This document shows positions 1 to 7,871 of a stretch of DNA of 64,000 nucleotides, piece after piece (the stretch's first letter is position 1; each line of letters starts with the position of its first letter). Both the position numbers and the translations under genes were made by a program. This DNA is from an uncultured Bacteroidota bacterium (lineage in GTDB: Bacteria > Bacteroidota > Bacteroidia > NS11-12g > UBA9320). The stretch is from the NCBI GenBank assembly GCA_937124965.1, contig CAKZLB010000017.1, positions 124,001 to 188,000 of the forward strand, in the 5' to 3' direction. The notes beneath the pieces were generated by a model. It was given only the letters and a program-made list of their open reading frames with translations. It was not told the DNA's origin and did no database searches.

Positions 1-357
1 ATTTTAATCGAATTTTGGGCAAGCTGGTGTCAACCTTGTCGAAAGATTAATGGCGAAATTTCGGAATTACATAATGAGTATAGAAATCAGTCAATGACCA
101 TTGGTAATGGAATGAAAGTGATTTTTGTAGGGCTAGATACTGACTCGATTCGATGGTCAAAAGCAATTAGAAATGATCGAATCCAATGGGCTGAACATTT
201 TAGAGATACTGCCAAATTTAATAGCTCTTTTCTAATGAAAAATAGAATCTCATACCTGCCAATGAACGTCTTGTTAGACTCGTCAGGGCAAGTGGTTTCA
301 CAAGGACTTTATGGTAAGGCACTTCGCGACAAATTGGACGGATTTAAAACAAAATAA
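1..357 (+). CDS. Thioredoxin-like protein, C-terminal part (5' end outside window)
   Basis: The reading frame is open from base 1 and ends with TAA at 355-357, so only the last 118 residues are present. An FWASWCQPC stretch near the start gives the redox CxxC motif (codons 28-39) and LPMN about 70 residues later fits the cis-proline loop, so this is a thioredoxin fold of the TlpA/DsbE kind. Such proteins usually act as thiol-disulfide reductases in the periplasm of Bacteroidota, but the signal sequence and any N-terminal domain lie outside the window, so location and substrate are unknown. An internal ATG at 94 would lose the CxxC motif and is not the start. Confidence 0.8.
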   Translation: MLIEFWASWCQPCRKINGEISELHNEYRNQSMTIGNGMKVIFVGLDTDSIRWSKAIRNDRIQWAEHFRDTAKFNSSFLMKNRISYLPMNVLLDSSGQVVSQGLYGKALRDKLDGFKTK

Positions 358-526
358 ATCATTTTATTAATTGAACAGTTCAGTAGGAATTTTTCGATAA
401 TACTCTTTACAGCAAACCAGTTAAATGCTGAACAGTCCGTGTTTTGATTGATTAATTTGTCGAATGTAGATTTATTCCAACAATAGAGGATATGGTTTGC
501 ATTAGGTCATGAAAGAGACCTCAAGT

Positions 527-543
527 ACACGTGAAACACGTGT
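527..543. promoter_or_regulatory. Inverted repeat in the grpE upstream region
   Basis: ACACGTG-AAA-CACGTGT is a perfect 7-bp inverted repeat with a 3-nt centre, about 95 nt before the grpE ATG. TTGACA at 548-553 lies 17 nt before TATGCG at 571-576, and TTTG occurs at 547-550 and 577-580, so a promoter may start just downstream of the repeat. An operator for the heat-shock operon is possible. It does not match the CIRCE element. Function is inferred from position only. Confidence 0.35.
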
Positions 544-638
544 CATTTTGACACAAAAATAATCAATCACTATGCGTTTGTCAGTTAACAGGCTTTGGCA
601 GACTTCTTGCGCTGACACGCTTGATTAATCATTTTCTG

Positions 639-1193
639 ATGAGTAAGAAGAAAGAACAAAAAAAAGTAAAGAATGAGGAAGTTGTAGATCAAACAAATGA
701 ATCAACAAATTCTCAAGAGAATGAAGAAACCGGAGGTAGTCAAAACAAGGAGATTAGCTGGGAAGAAAAAGCAGCTGAATTAAACGACAAATATTTGCGG
801 TTGTATTCTGAATTTGATAATTACAGACGAAGAACAACAAAAGAACGTGCCGAATTAATCAAGTCAGCTGGAAAGGATATCATAAGTGACTTGCTGGCAG
901 TTGTTGACGATTTCGACCGAACTCTTGATGCCATGGAAAAGACTGACGATGTAAAGGGATTTACAGAAGGAGTGAAGTTAGTTCAACATAAATTCATGAG
1001 CATTTTAGGTAAGCAAGGACTCGAACATTTTGAAACAAAAGGTCAAGAGTTCGATCCAGAAGTGCATGAGGCAATTACTAAAATTCCTGCGCCTTCAGAA
1101 GATTTAAAAGGAAAGGTCGTAGACGTAATAGAAAAAGGGTATACACTAAATGACAAAGTGCTGAGGTACGCAAAAGTTGTTGTTGGAGAATAA
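639..1193 (+). CDS. grpE: GrpE, nucleotide exchange factor for DnaK
   Basis: GrpE opens the nucleotide site of DnaK so that ADP leaves and the chaperone cycle continues; it works in the cytoplasm with DnaJ and DnaK. The protein has a charged, low-complexity N-terminus (Lys/Glu/Asn rich, about residues 1-45), a long helical dimerisation region, and the typical C-terminal stretch with NYRRRTTKE, DDFDRTLDAM and GQEFDPEVHEAI followed by a beta-wing ending KVLRYAKVVVGE. I chose the ATG at 639; an in-frame TTG at 621 would add six residues that do not look like family sequence. dnaJ follows after 6 nt, so the two are co-transcribed. dnaK is not in the window. Confidence 0.95.
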   Translation: MSKKKEQKKVKNEEVVDQTNESTNSQENEETGGSQNKEISWEEKAAELNDKYLRLYSEFDNYRRRTTKERAELIKSAGKDIISDLLAVVDDFDRTLDAMEKTDDVKGFTEGVKLVQHKFMSILGKQGLEHFETKGQEFDPEVHEAITKIPAPSEDLKGKVVDVIEKGYTLNDKVLRYAKVVVGE

Positions 1194-1199
1194 TTAAGC

Positions 1200-2333
1200 A
1201 TGGCAAAAAGAGATTTTTACGAAATATTAGGGGTATCTAAATCAGCTACAGACGCTGAACTTAAAAAGGCGTATCGCAAGTTAGCGATTAAATATCACCC
1301 TGATAAGAATCCTGACAACAAGGAAGCTGAAGAGAAGTTTAAGGAAGCAGCCGAAGCTTATGAGGTACTAACAAACCCTGACAAGCGTGCTAGATACGAC
1401 CGTTTTGGGCATCAAGGAGTTGGTGGTGCAGGCGGCGGCCAAGGTGGTTTTGGAGGAGGAATGTCTATGGACGATATCTTCAGCCAATTCGGTGACATCT
1501 TCGGTGGCGGCGGAGGTGGCGGAAGCCCTTTTGAAAGTTTCTTTGGTGGAGGGAGAAGTAGAAGTCGACAAGCTATCGGGTCAAACATCCGAATCAAGCT
1601 GAAATTAACGCTGGAAGAAATCACAAATGGTGTAGAGAAGAAAATCAAATACACTAAAAAAGTGGTAGCTCCTGGAGTTAAGTTCAACAACTGTGGGACG
1701 TGCAATGGCCGTGGACAAGTAACTCAAGTTACGAATACTTTTTTAGGTCAAATGCAAAGCACTACAACATGTCCAGCATGTGGTGGTAGTGGGAAAACAA
1801 TTGGCTCAAAACCAGCTGGTGCAGACAATCAAGGACTAATATCTGAAGAGGTTACAACTACCTTGAACATCCCTGCAGGTGTTGAAGATGGAATGCAACT
1901 TTCAGTTAACGGAAAAGGAAACGAGATACCAGGCGGTATTCCTGGTGACTTAATAGTTTTAATTGAAGAAAAGACTCACGACGACTTAAAACGTGAGGGT
2001 AACAATATTATCTACAACTTATATGTGAGTTTCCCAATGGCGGCTCTAGGTGGAGATGTTGAGGTTCCAACGGTGACTGGTCGAGTGCGCATCAAAATTG
2101 AACCTGGAACACAAGCAGGTAAAATCCTGAGACTACGTAATAAAGGAGTACCAGATATTAACGGTAGAGGAAGAGGAGATCAATTGATTCAAATAAATGT
2201 TTGGACTCCAGCGAAATTAAGTTCTGAAGAGAAATCTATATTGAAAAAATTAGACGAGTCTCCTAACTTTAAACCAGATCCGTCAAAATCAGAGAAAGGA
2301 TTTTTCGATCGCATGAGGGAGTATTTCCGATAG
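1200..2333 (+). CDS. dnaJ: DnaJ (Hsp40) co-chaperone with half-size zinc finger
   Basis: DnaJ delivers unfolded substrates to DnaK and triggers its ATPase. Order of domains: J domain (about residues 1-68, with the essential H33-P34-D35), a very Gly/Phe-rich linker (about 72-125), a cysteine-rich region, and two beta-sandwich substrate-binding domains. The cysteine region has only two CxxCxGxG motifs (C165/C168 and C191/C194); the E. coli protein has four, binding two zincs. This shortened form is, to my knowledge, usual in Flavobacteriia, so it is a lineage trait and not a truncation. Length 377 is normal. It sits in an operon after grpE; tlpA begins at the next base after its stop codon. Confidence 0.95.
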   Translation: MAKRDFYEILGVSKSATDAELKKAYRKLAIKYHPDKNPDNKEAEEKFKEAAEAYEVLTNPDKRARYDRFGHQGVGGAGGGQGGFGGGMSMDDIFSQFGDIFGGGGGGGSPFESFFGGGRSRSRQAIGSNIRIKLKLTLEEITNGVEKKIKYTKKVVAPGVKFNNCGTCNGRGQVTQVTNTFLGQMQSTTTCPACGGSGKTIGSKPAGADNQGLISEEVTTTLNIPAGVEDGMQLSVNGKGNEIPGGIPGDLIVLIEEKTHDDLKREGNNIIYNLYVSFPMAALGGDVEVPTVTGRVRIKIEPGTQAGKILRLRNKGVPDINGRGRGDQLIQINVWTPAKLSSEEKSILKKLDESPNFKPDPSKSEKGFFDRMREYFR

Positions 2334-2891
2334 ATGAAATTCTTCAAACGATATTGGTCGAGTATTCTAATGGCAGTCTTTTTGGTGCTGCTATTAAATC
2401 CGTCAACAGGCAAACCTATAAAGGTCTGGATTCATAAGCAGATTGCTTTTAGTCCCAAAATTGAGAAGGTTGAAAGTAGGCAAAGATTAACGCAGTTTGA
2501 TTGGAAGTTAGTCAACGCATCTGGTGACGTTGTAAATTTTAGTGACTTTAAAGGAAAGAAAATTGTTGTCAATTTTTGGGCAACGTGGTGTCCGCCATGT
2601 ATCGCAGAAATGCCTAGTTTGCAATTACTTTACGATGAGTTTTCCGAAGATGTTGTGTTTTTATTCATTACAAGCGATGACCAAGCCACAGTTAATGCAT
2701 TTATGAAAGAACACTCATACGAACTACCTGTATTTCACTCAATATCAAATCCTCCTTCAACGTTAAAAAGCAACAGTTTACCAACAACATACGTCATTGA
2801 TGAAGATGGTTACATTATGATTGATAAAGTTGGAGCAGCCGATTGGCATACTAGTCAGATCAGGGTGCTTCTTGGTGATGACAAAGATTAA
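2334..2891 (+). CDS. TlpA-family membrane-anchored thiol-disulfide oxidoreductase
   Basis: A hydrophobic segment at residues 8-24 (an uncleaved anchor or signal peptide) is followed by a thioredoxin-fold domain of the AhpC-TSA/Redoxin type: VNFWATWCPPC with redox cysteines C86 and C89, then the cis-Pro loop LPTTYVID. Proteins of this type keep periplasmic cysteines reduced, for example during cytochrome c maturation or envelope protein repair; the substrate here is unknown. The gene starts at the base directly after the dnaJ stop, so it is probably translated from the grpE-dnaJ transcript. It overlaps the end of the convergent yeiH-like gene by 4 nt. Confidence 0.85.
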   Translation: MKFFKRYWSSILMAVFLVLLLNPSTGKPIKVWIHKQIAFSPKIEKVESRQRLTQFDWKLVNASGDVVNFSDFKGKKIVVNFWATWCPPCIAEMPSLQLLYDEFSEDVVFLFITSDDQATVNAFMKEHSYELPVFHSISNPPSTLKSNSLPTTYVIDEDGYIMIDKVGAADWHTSQIRVLLGDDKD

Positions 2892-3859
2892 AAGAAAATT
2901 TTAATCAAAATAAAGGCAAACGCAACCAGAAGAATAAACAAAATTCCTCCAAAAATTAAACCTTTTCTTCCTGCAGAAAATAGAGATTTAAAACCAATTT
3001 TTAATCCAATTGCAGCCATAGCAATGGAAAGTAAAAAAGAACTTATGTCTTTGAAAATACTCAATAATTCTTTTGGTAATTCGATTATCGAAAATACCGT
3101 GGATATAATTAGGAAGGCAACAAGGTACCAAGGGATGTTAATGCGTCTTGTGGATTGATGTTCGTTTTTAAACGTTGCGCTAAATAGCAAAAGTGCAGGA
3201 GTTAAAAGTGCAATACGACCAAGTTTGATGGTCACGGCTAATTGTCCAACGGTATCGTTAATTGCAAAACCAGCACCCGCAACATTTCCCACCGCATGTA
3301 ACGTTGAACCCAACAAAACACTGGTTTGTACATCCGTCAAAAAGAAACTTGCAAATACAGGTAAAAACAACATGCCAAGTAGTCCGTAAAGGTTTACAAC
3401 GGCCAAGGCTATACCAATATCATTCTGGTTTTTCGCAAGTCTGGGGGCTAATGCTGCAATAGCGGAGGATCCACAAATAGCAGTTCCGAAGCCAACTAAC
3501 CAACCTGTACTTCCTGGGCATTTAAGCTTTCTCGCAAGAACTTTAGTTAGTATTAAGGTGATAGTAATTGTTACTACTATTAGTAAAATAGACTCTAATC
3601 CAAGTTTTATAAAACTCCTATAATTAATGCCAAAAGCCATGAAGACAATCGACAGTTCCAAAATAAAACTACTTGAGAATTTTATTCCGGATGTTGTTGA
3701 TTGTGGTAATTTTATTATGTTTCCTACACCAATTCCAAAAATCAATGCAAGCAATACTACATTGAAATCAACTTTGGATGAAATCAGGGTTGCTAGTAAC
3801 GCGATACCTACTGATATTGCGGTGCCACGCAGTACATTTTTTGGGAATGTGACCGTCAA
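2888..3859 (-). CDS. YeiH/UPF0324-family membrane protein (putative sulfate exporter family)
   Basis: A polytopic inner-membrane protein of about 10 segments. Family signatures of UPF0324 (Cons_hypoth698) are clear: FGTAICGSSAIAALAP around residues 122-137 and HAVGNVAGAGFAI followed by IKLGRIALL near 190-220. Members are annotated as putative sulfate exporters, but transport has seldom been shown. No ATG occurs before residue 74, and the codon before the TTG at 3857-3859 is the TAA stop of the rhodanese gene in the same frame, so TTG is the only sensible start. Translation is therefore probably coupled to, or reinitiates after, the upstream gene. A sulfur-related job fits the rhodanese partner but is inferred. 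Confidence 0.85.
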   Translation of the reverse strand: MTVTFPKNVLRGTAISVGIALLATLISSKVDFNVVLLALIFGIGVGNIIKLPQSTTSGIKFSSSFILELSIVFMAFGINYRSFIKLGLESILLIVVTITITLILTKVLARKLKCPGSTGWLVGFGTAICGSSAIAALAPRLAKNQNDIGIALAVVNLYGLLGMLFLPVFASFFLTDVQTSVLLGSTLHAVGNVAGAGFAINDTVGQLAVTIKLGRIALLTPALLLFSATFKNEHQSTRRINIPWYLVAFLIISTVFSIIELPKELLSIFKDISSFLLSIAMAAIGLKIGFKSLFSAGRKGLIFGGILFILLVAFAFILIKIFF

Positions 3860-4288
3860 TTATTTAGCTAAAACGCCTGTGTAACTTGAAATACCACCTT
3901 CCAAATTGTAGACCGTAGAAAATCCATTGTCGACCATAAATTTGGCAGCTTTGCCACTTCGTCCACCACTTCTGCAGTACATAACATATGTTTTTGATTT
4001 ATCTAATTCTTTAACTTTTTGCTGAAAGTCGTCAGAATAAAAATCAATAAATACTGAAGCACCTTCTATATGTCCCTCTGAAACCTCTCCTGGTGTTCTT
4101 ACGTCTACCAAAATCACATTAGATTCAGACAGTTTTGCAGTTAAGTTAGCTTGTGATAAATTTTGAACAACGGGTTTTGAATCTTGAGTAACAGTTTCTG
4201 TTGAGTCACTTGCCTCGTTGCTATTTGTTTTTGATTCACATGCGCTAAAAGCGACTAACATTACTAAGGTTACAATTGAAAATTTCAT
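3860..4288 (-). CDS. Rhodanese-domain lipoprotein
   Basis: The N-terminus is a lipoprotein signal with lipobox VAFSAC, so the mature protein should be tethered to a membrane facing the periplasm. A Ser/Thr/Glu-rich linker (about residues 20-45) leads into one rhodanese domain with the active-site loop YCRSGGRSGKAA; the cysteine carries persulfide in active members. Rhodaneses move sulfane sulfur between carriers, and periplasmic ones often serve thiosulfate, sulfide or cyanide handling. The stop codon touches the TTG start of the YeiH-type gene in the same frame, so the two form a tight unit. No clear promoter was seen upstream. Confidence 0.88.
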   Translation of the reverse strand: MKFSIVTLVMLVAFSACESKTNSNEASDSTETVTQDSKPVVQNLSQANLTAKLSESNVILVDVRTPGEVSEGHIEGASVFIDFYSDDFQQKVKELDKSKTYVMYCRSGGRSGKAAKFMVDNGFSTVYNLEGGISSYTGVLAK

Positions 4289-4384
4289 ATTCTTTATATT
4301 TTGTCAAACGAAGGTAAAGACAAAACGATGAATAAAATCATTGAAACGAATGATATACATATTGACCAGACGAATAATGATTAC

Positions 4385-5296
4385 TTAAGATTTAAAGATT
4401 CCTTTTTCGTATTGACTCCTATTTGAAGGATCCATTTTACTTAAAAGTTCTACAGCTTTATTTTTGATTGTCGGGGTTGCTTGACTAAAAACTTGAATCA
4501 ATTCTTCGGTTTTAGAGTTGAAAAACAACTTAAGTAAATAAGCATTGGGAAGAGCATCAAACACTTTCTTCAATTCTTTAACACTTTGATAGATAGACTC
4601 CCGACCAGCTTCCAAATCTGTAGACATTACGTCTAGACCTTTAATATGATAGGTGTATAGCGCAGAGCGCAATGGTTTGAATCGAGGGTCTAAAATATTG
4701 TCAATCAGGAAATATTTATTTCTACTTCCGTTTCCTGCCGACGATTCCCAACCTCCAGCTTGTTGAGTTCCAACGTTCGCATTGTCTCGTATGCTCAGTG
4801 CTTTCGCAAAGTATGGATCACCTCCATATAATTGATATGTATCAAAATCTAAACCTACAATGATGTTAGCATAAAAAGCTAACAAGCTTGTTAAATTTGA
4901 GGTGTATGAATTGTCTTGAAAGTCTAATGCTTGAAATTGAGCATATTTAAACGATACCGCATTATCTAAATAACTAAAAACCTTTGTGTTGTACGACGAA
5001 TTGTAAACTGTGCGTGTACTTTGAATGTTCACATTAGCTTGAAACTGATCAATTTCGAATTTGGTAATTTCAAAAACGATGTTGCAATTTATTCTTTCGT
5101 TAGTTGCTACCTGACCGGTAACCCACTTCTTGTTGTTCATGAATTGAACAATAGAATTTTTTAGATCATCGAATATTTGCTTATTCGTAACTTGAACCTG
5201 ATTGGTAATTACGTCAATCGTGCAATTCAAATCTTGTGCAACGATTGGTGTTGATGTAACCATAAGGGTCATGAATGCAAATAGTAATTTCTTCAT
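4385..5296 (-). CDS. DUF4835 family exported protein
   Basis: A cleavable signal peptide (about 20 residues, ending IVAQ) is followed by an all-soluble protein of about 280 residues that begins with a characteristic DLNCTIDV...TNKQIFDDLKNSI stretch. I recognise this as the Bacteroidota DUF4835 family, which normally sits directly after coaBC. No molecular function is established; some relatives lie near T9SS or gliding loci. It is the last gene of the bamD-rpoZ-coaBC unit, 3 nt after coaBC. recN, which often follows in relatives, is not here. Confidence 0.8.
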   Translation of the reverse strand: MKKLLFAFMTLMVTSTPIVAQDLNCTIDVITNQVQVTNKQIFDDLKNSIVQFMNNKKWVTGQVATNERINCNIVFEITKFEIDQFQANVNIQSTRTVYNSSYNTKVFSYLDNAVSFKYAQFQALDFQDNSYTSNLTSLLAFYANIIVGLDFDTYQLYGGDPYFAKALSIRDNANVGTQQAGGWESSAGNGSRNKYFLIDNILDPRFKPLRSALYTYHIKGLDVMSTDLEAGRESIYQSVKELKKVFDALPNAYLLKLFFNSKTEELIQVFSQATPTIKNKAVELLSKMDPSNRSQYEKGIFKS

Positions 5297-5299
5297 TAA

Positions 5300-6502
5300 T
5301 TATTGAATGATTTCTTTGAGTTGATTTACTATGTCAGTTGCTACAGCTGTTTTACTCTTTAAGTCAAATGTACGAATATCACCATTAATATGAATACACG
5401 TGACTTTGTTAGTATCGTGTCCAAATCCAGCACCTTTGTCAGCTAGAGAGTTTAGAACTACCATGTCTAAGTTTTTCTTTTTGAGCTTTTTCGTAGCATT
5501 TTCTAATTCATTGTTTGTCTCCAAAGCAAACCCTACTAATGTCTGTTTACTTGTTTTGATTTTTCCTAATGCTGCTAGAGTATCTGGTGTTTTAACGAGG
5601 TCTATGGTTAAGGTATTGGCTGCCTTCTTAATCTTTGTGTCAGATTTAATAGATGGAGTATAATCGGCAACCGCAGCAGATAAAATTGCCGCATCACAAG
5701 AAGTAAATATTTTGCTACAAGCGTCAAACATTTCCTGGGCGGATTGTATGTGGACAACCTGAATTGAAGAGTGAAAGTTGAAATTCTCGGAAGTTGGACC
5801 TAATACAAGGTGAACTAGAGCACCTCGACTTGCTAGCTCATTAGCAATAGCCACTCCCATTTTTCCTGTGCTACGATTTCCGATATAACGAACCGGGTCG
5901 ATTGCCTCTTGTGTTGGGCCAGCATTAACTAAAATCGTTTTGTTGCTGAAATCAGTGATTATTTTTAAGGAATTCGAAACATGTTTGACAATTGTCATTG
6001 GTTCAGCCATTCTGCCATCACCAGTTAAACCACTTGCTAATTCACCGTGCTCAAAAGGTATGATCGACACATTGTCGTCTTGCAATTGTGTCAAATTTCG
6101 TTTTAAGCTTGGATGGTCTGACATGTCCAAATCCATTGCCGGAGCAACAATTACGGAAGATTTTGCTGAGAAATACGTTGCAAGCAAAAGGTTATCACAA
6201 ATGCCATTGGCCATCTTCCCAATAATGTTTGAAGTTGCAGGGGCAATTAAAAAAACATCAGCCCAAAGAGCTAATTCAACATGATTTGACCAAACACCTG
6301 TTTCCGAATCAAAAAAATCCGAGTACACTTCATTTTTCGAAAGTGTAGATAGTGTCAAAGGACCGATAAAGGCTTTGGCAGACTCGGTCATGATTACCTT
6401 TACCTGCGCGCCTTCTTTGATCAATAGTCGTACAACATACGCTAATTTGTATGCTGCAATTCCACCACAAACACCAATAAGAATTTTCTTCTTATTCAAC
6501 AT
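5300..6502 (-). CDS. coaBC: CoaBC, bifunctional phosphopantothenoylcysteine synthetase/decarboxylase
   Basis: Carries out two successive steps of coenzyme A synthesis: CTP-dependent coupling of cysteine to 4'-phosphopantothenate (CoaB, C-terminal half) and FMN-dependent decarboxylation to 4'-phosphopantetheine (CoaC, N-terminal half). CoaC signatures: GVCGGIAAYK, the catalytic-His region NHVELALWAD, PATSNIIGKMANGICDNLL, and an APAMDLDM loop where E. coli Dfp has PxMNxxM. CoaB signatures: NAGPTQEAIDPVRYIGNRS, TGKMG, KKAANTLTIDLVKTPD and VGFALET. Length of 400 is normal. It overlaps the end of rpoZ by 11 nt, so translation is likely coupled. Confidence 0.95.
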   Translation of the reverse strand: MLNKKKILIGVCGGIAAYKLAYVVRLLIKEGAQVKVIMTESAKAFIGPLTLSTLSKNEVYSDFFDSETGVWSNHVELALWADVFLIAPATSNIIGKMANGICDNLLLATYFSAKSSVIVAPAMDLDMSDHPSLKRNLTQLQDDNVSIIPFEHGELASGLTGDGRMAEPMTIVKHVSNSLKIITDFSNKTILVNAGPTQEAIDPVRYIGNRSTGKMGVAIANELASRGALVHLVLGPTSENFNFHSSIQVVHIQSAQEMFDACSKIFTSCDAAILSAAVADYTPSIKSDTKIKKAANTLTIDLVKTPDTLAALGKIKTSKQTLVGFALETNNELENATKKLKKKNLDMVVLNSLADKGAGFGHDTNKVTCIHINGDIRTFDLKSKTAVATDIVNQLKEIIQ

Positions 6503-6815
6503 CTTTTGAAGGGTTTCTGAAATATACTTGACCTTTCAGAAATTCTTCGGTCGCCATTAAAGTTGGCTTTGGTAATGATTCGTAATACTTTGAAATTTCA
6601 ATTTGCTCTCTGTTTTCAAAGATTTCTTCCAAGTTATCAGTGTCTGATGCAAATTCATCCAATTTTGCATTTAACTCTTCCTTTAACTGACCAGAAAGTT
6701 GATTGGCACGTTTAGAAATAATAACAACTGATTCGTACAAGTTACCAGTTGGTGTGTCTAATTCTCTTGTGTCTCTTGAAATCGTTGAACTTGGGGCATC
6801 GATATGCTTATTCAT
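6492..6815 (-). CDS. rpoZ: RNA polymerase omega subunit, Bacteroidota type
   Basis: A 107-residue soluble protein with the omega-like stretch TGNLYESVVIISKRANQLSGQLKEEL (around residues 23-48): the helix with Arg/Ala-rich core that latches onto the beta' C-terminus. The C-terminal part (TMATEEFLKGQVYF-type ending) is typical of the divergent Bacteroidota omega. The position between bamD and coaBC is the same as in other Flavobacteriia and supports the call. Omega helps assemble and stabilise RNA polymerase. It starts 10 nt after bamD and overlaps coaBC. Confidence 0.85.
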   Translation of the reverse strand: MNKHIDAPSSTISRDTRELDTPTGNLYESVVIISKRANQLSGQLKEELNAKLDEFASDTDNLEEIFENREQIEISKYYESLPKPTLMATEEFLKGQVYFRNPSKDVE

Positions 6816-6825
6816 AACTCAATAA

Positions 6826-7638
6826 TTATTGTGCGGTTTGTGTTTCTTTTAACTTCTGAATTCGGTCGTTGCATTCTTTCTTAATTTGACCAATTTCATT
6901 CGTAAATTTATTCTTTGTATAGGAAGCAGTGTATTCATCTGCATCCTCTAGCGCTTGTGAAAAGCGTTCTTCTTGATATTTGCTAACACTCTGTTTCGCG
7001 TATAAAAACGCAGATTTAACAACGTAAAATTCAACTTCTTCCTTGTTTGGAATGTCTGGATACTCAATAATTGCCGTTTTGAATGATGTGTAAGCCGACA
7101 AATAAGATTCCATGTTGTAATACAACATTGCTGTTCGAAACGCTTTGTCATGCAATCGAGCCCTCAGTTGATCAATCATTTCATTTCCAGTTTGAATCGA
7201 CGAACTTTTTGGGTATCGATTAATGAAAAGCTGTATAGCCTCCATTGCTTTTTTTGTGTTTGTTTGATCCAACTCACTTACTAATGAGCTTTCAAATTCA
7301 CATCGAGCAACCATAAATGCAGCTTGCTCATGGTAAGTGCTTAATGGATACCGTTCAACAAAGTTTTGAAAATGGTAACTAGCCAAAGCATAATCGTTCA
7401 TCCCAAAATGACAATATGAATAAAGAAAATAAACCTCCTCTGCGTTGGAACCTCGACCGAACTTTCCAATTAATTGCTCTAAGAGGATTTGAGCCCGTGG
7501 GTAGTCTCCTTTATTGTAGTACTTCCGAGCGACGTCTAATTTTTCCGTTAACGTCCCTTTTTTTAACACCTTCTGGTATTCGCAACCTGTTGTAAAACTC
7601 AGGCCAATTAGCAAAATAAATATTATCGGTGTTCTCAT
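6826..7638 (-). CDS. bamD: BamD, outer-membrane protein assembly lipoprotein
   Basis: BamD is the essential TPR lipoprotein of the BAM complex that inserts beta-barrels into the outer membrane. The signal peptide ends in a lipobox (SFTTGC, Cys at about residue 19). TPR-type repeats follow: LDVARKYYNKGDYPRAQILLEQLIGKFG, then YFLYSYCHFGMNDYALASYHFQNFVERYP and a third around NTKKAMEAIQLFINRYP. Length of 270 matches the family. It is the first gene of the bamD-rpoZ-coaBC-DUF4835 unit and has a very good promoter 14 nt upstream. Confidence 0.92.
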   Translation of the reverse strand: MRTPIIFILLIGLSFTTGCEYQKVLKKGTLTEKLDVARKYYNKGDYPRAQILLEQLIGKFGRGSNAEEVYFLYSYCHFGMNDYALASYHFQNFVERYPLSTYHEQAAFMVARCEFESSLVSELDQTNTKKAMEAIQLFINRYPKSSSIQTGNEMIDQLRARLHDKAFRTAMLYYNMESYLSAYTSFKTAIIEYPDIPNKEEVEFYVVKSAFLYAKQSVSKYQEERFSQALEDADEYTASYTKNKFTNEIGQIKKECNDRIQKLKETQTAQ

Positions 7639-7651
7639 TTTAGAAAGGCTG

Positions 7652-7681
7652 CAAAAGTACGGATTTATCTATGTAATACAA
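7652..7681 (-). promoter_or_regulatory. Bacteroidota-type promoter of bamD
   Basis: On the minus strand TTG (7679-7681) is followed after exactly 19 nt by TACTTTTG (7652-7659), an exact match to TAnnTTTG. The expected RNA start is about 8 nt before the bamD ATG at 7638, a short leader. An inverted repeat ACTACC-7 nt-GGTAGT (7681-7699) touches the -33 element and could be an operator. Confidence 0.6.
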
Positions 7682-7818
7682 CTACCTAAACGTGGTAGTA
7701 GTTAAATTGTTACATTTGATTTCGCATCTAGTTAAACGCGTAAATTTTACCGACCAACGGGATTTTAAGAACACTGAAAAATACGTCAAAAAGAAAAGTG
7801 AAGATACTTGTTCAAACC

Positions 7819-7848
7819 TTTATTATTAGTACCGTTTTCTTACCTTTG
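7819..7848 (+). promoter_or_regulatory. Promoter of the alpha-oxoamine synthase gene
   Basis: TACCTTTG at 7841-7848 matches TAnnTTTG exactly. The matching -33 element is weak (TTTA at 7819-7822, 18 nt upstream). The expected RNA start is about 17 nt before the ATG at 7872. Confidence 0.5.
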
Positions 7849-7871
7849 TCGAAATTTTTACTGATTATTAA

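Noticed and set aside
1368-1705. Open frames antisense or frame-shifted to dnaJ, with Gly/Pro-rich products
   Set aside because: They are shadows of the Gly/Phe-rich region of dnaJ; low complexity makes long open frames by chance.
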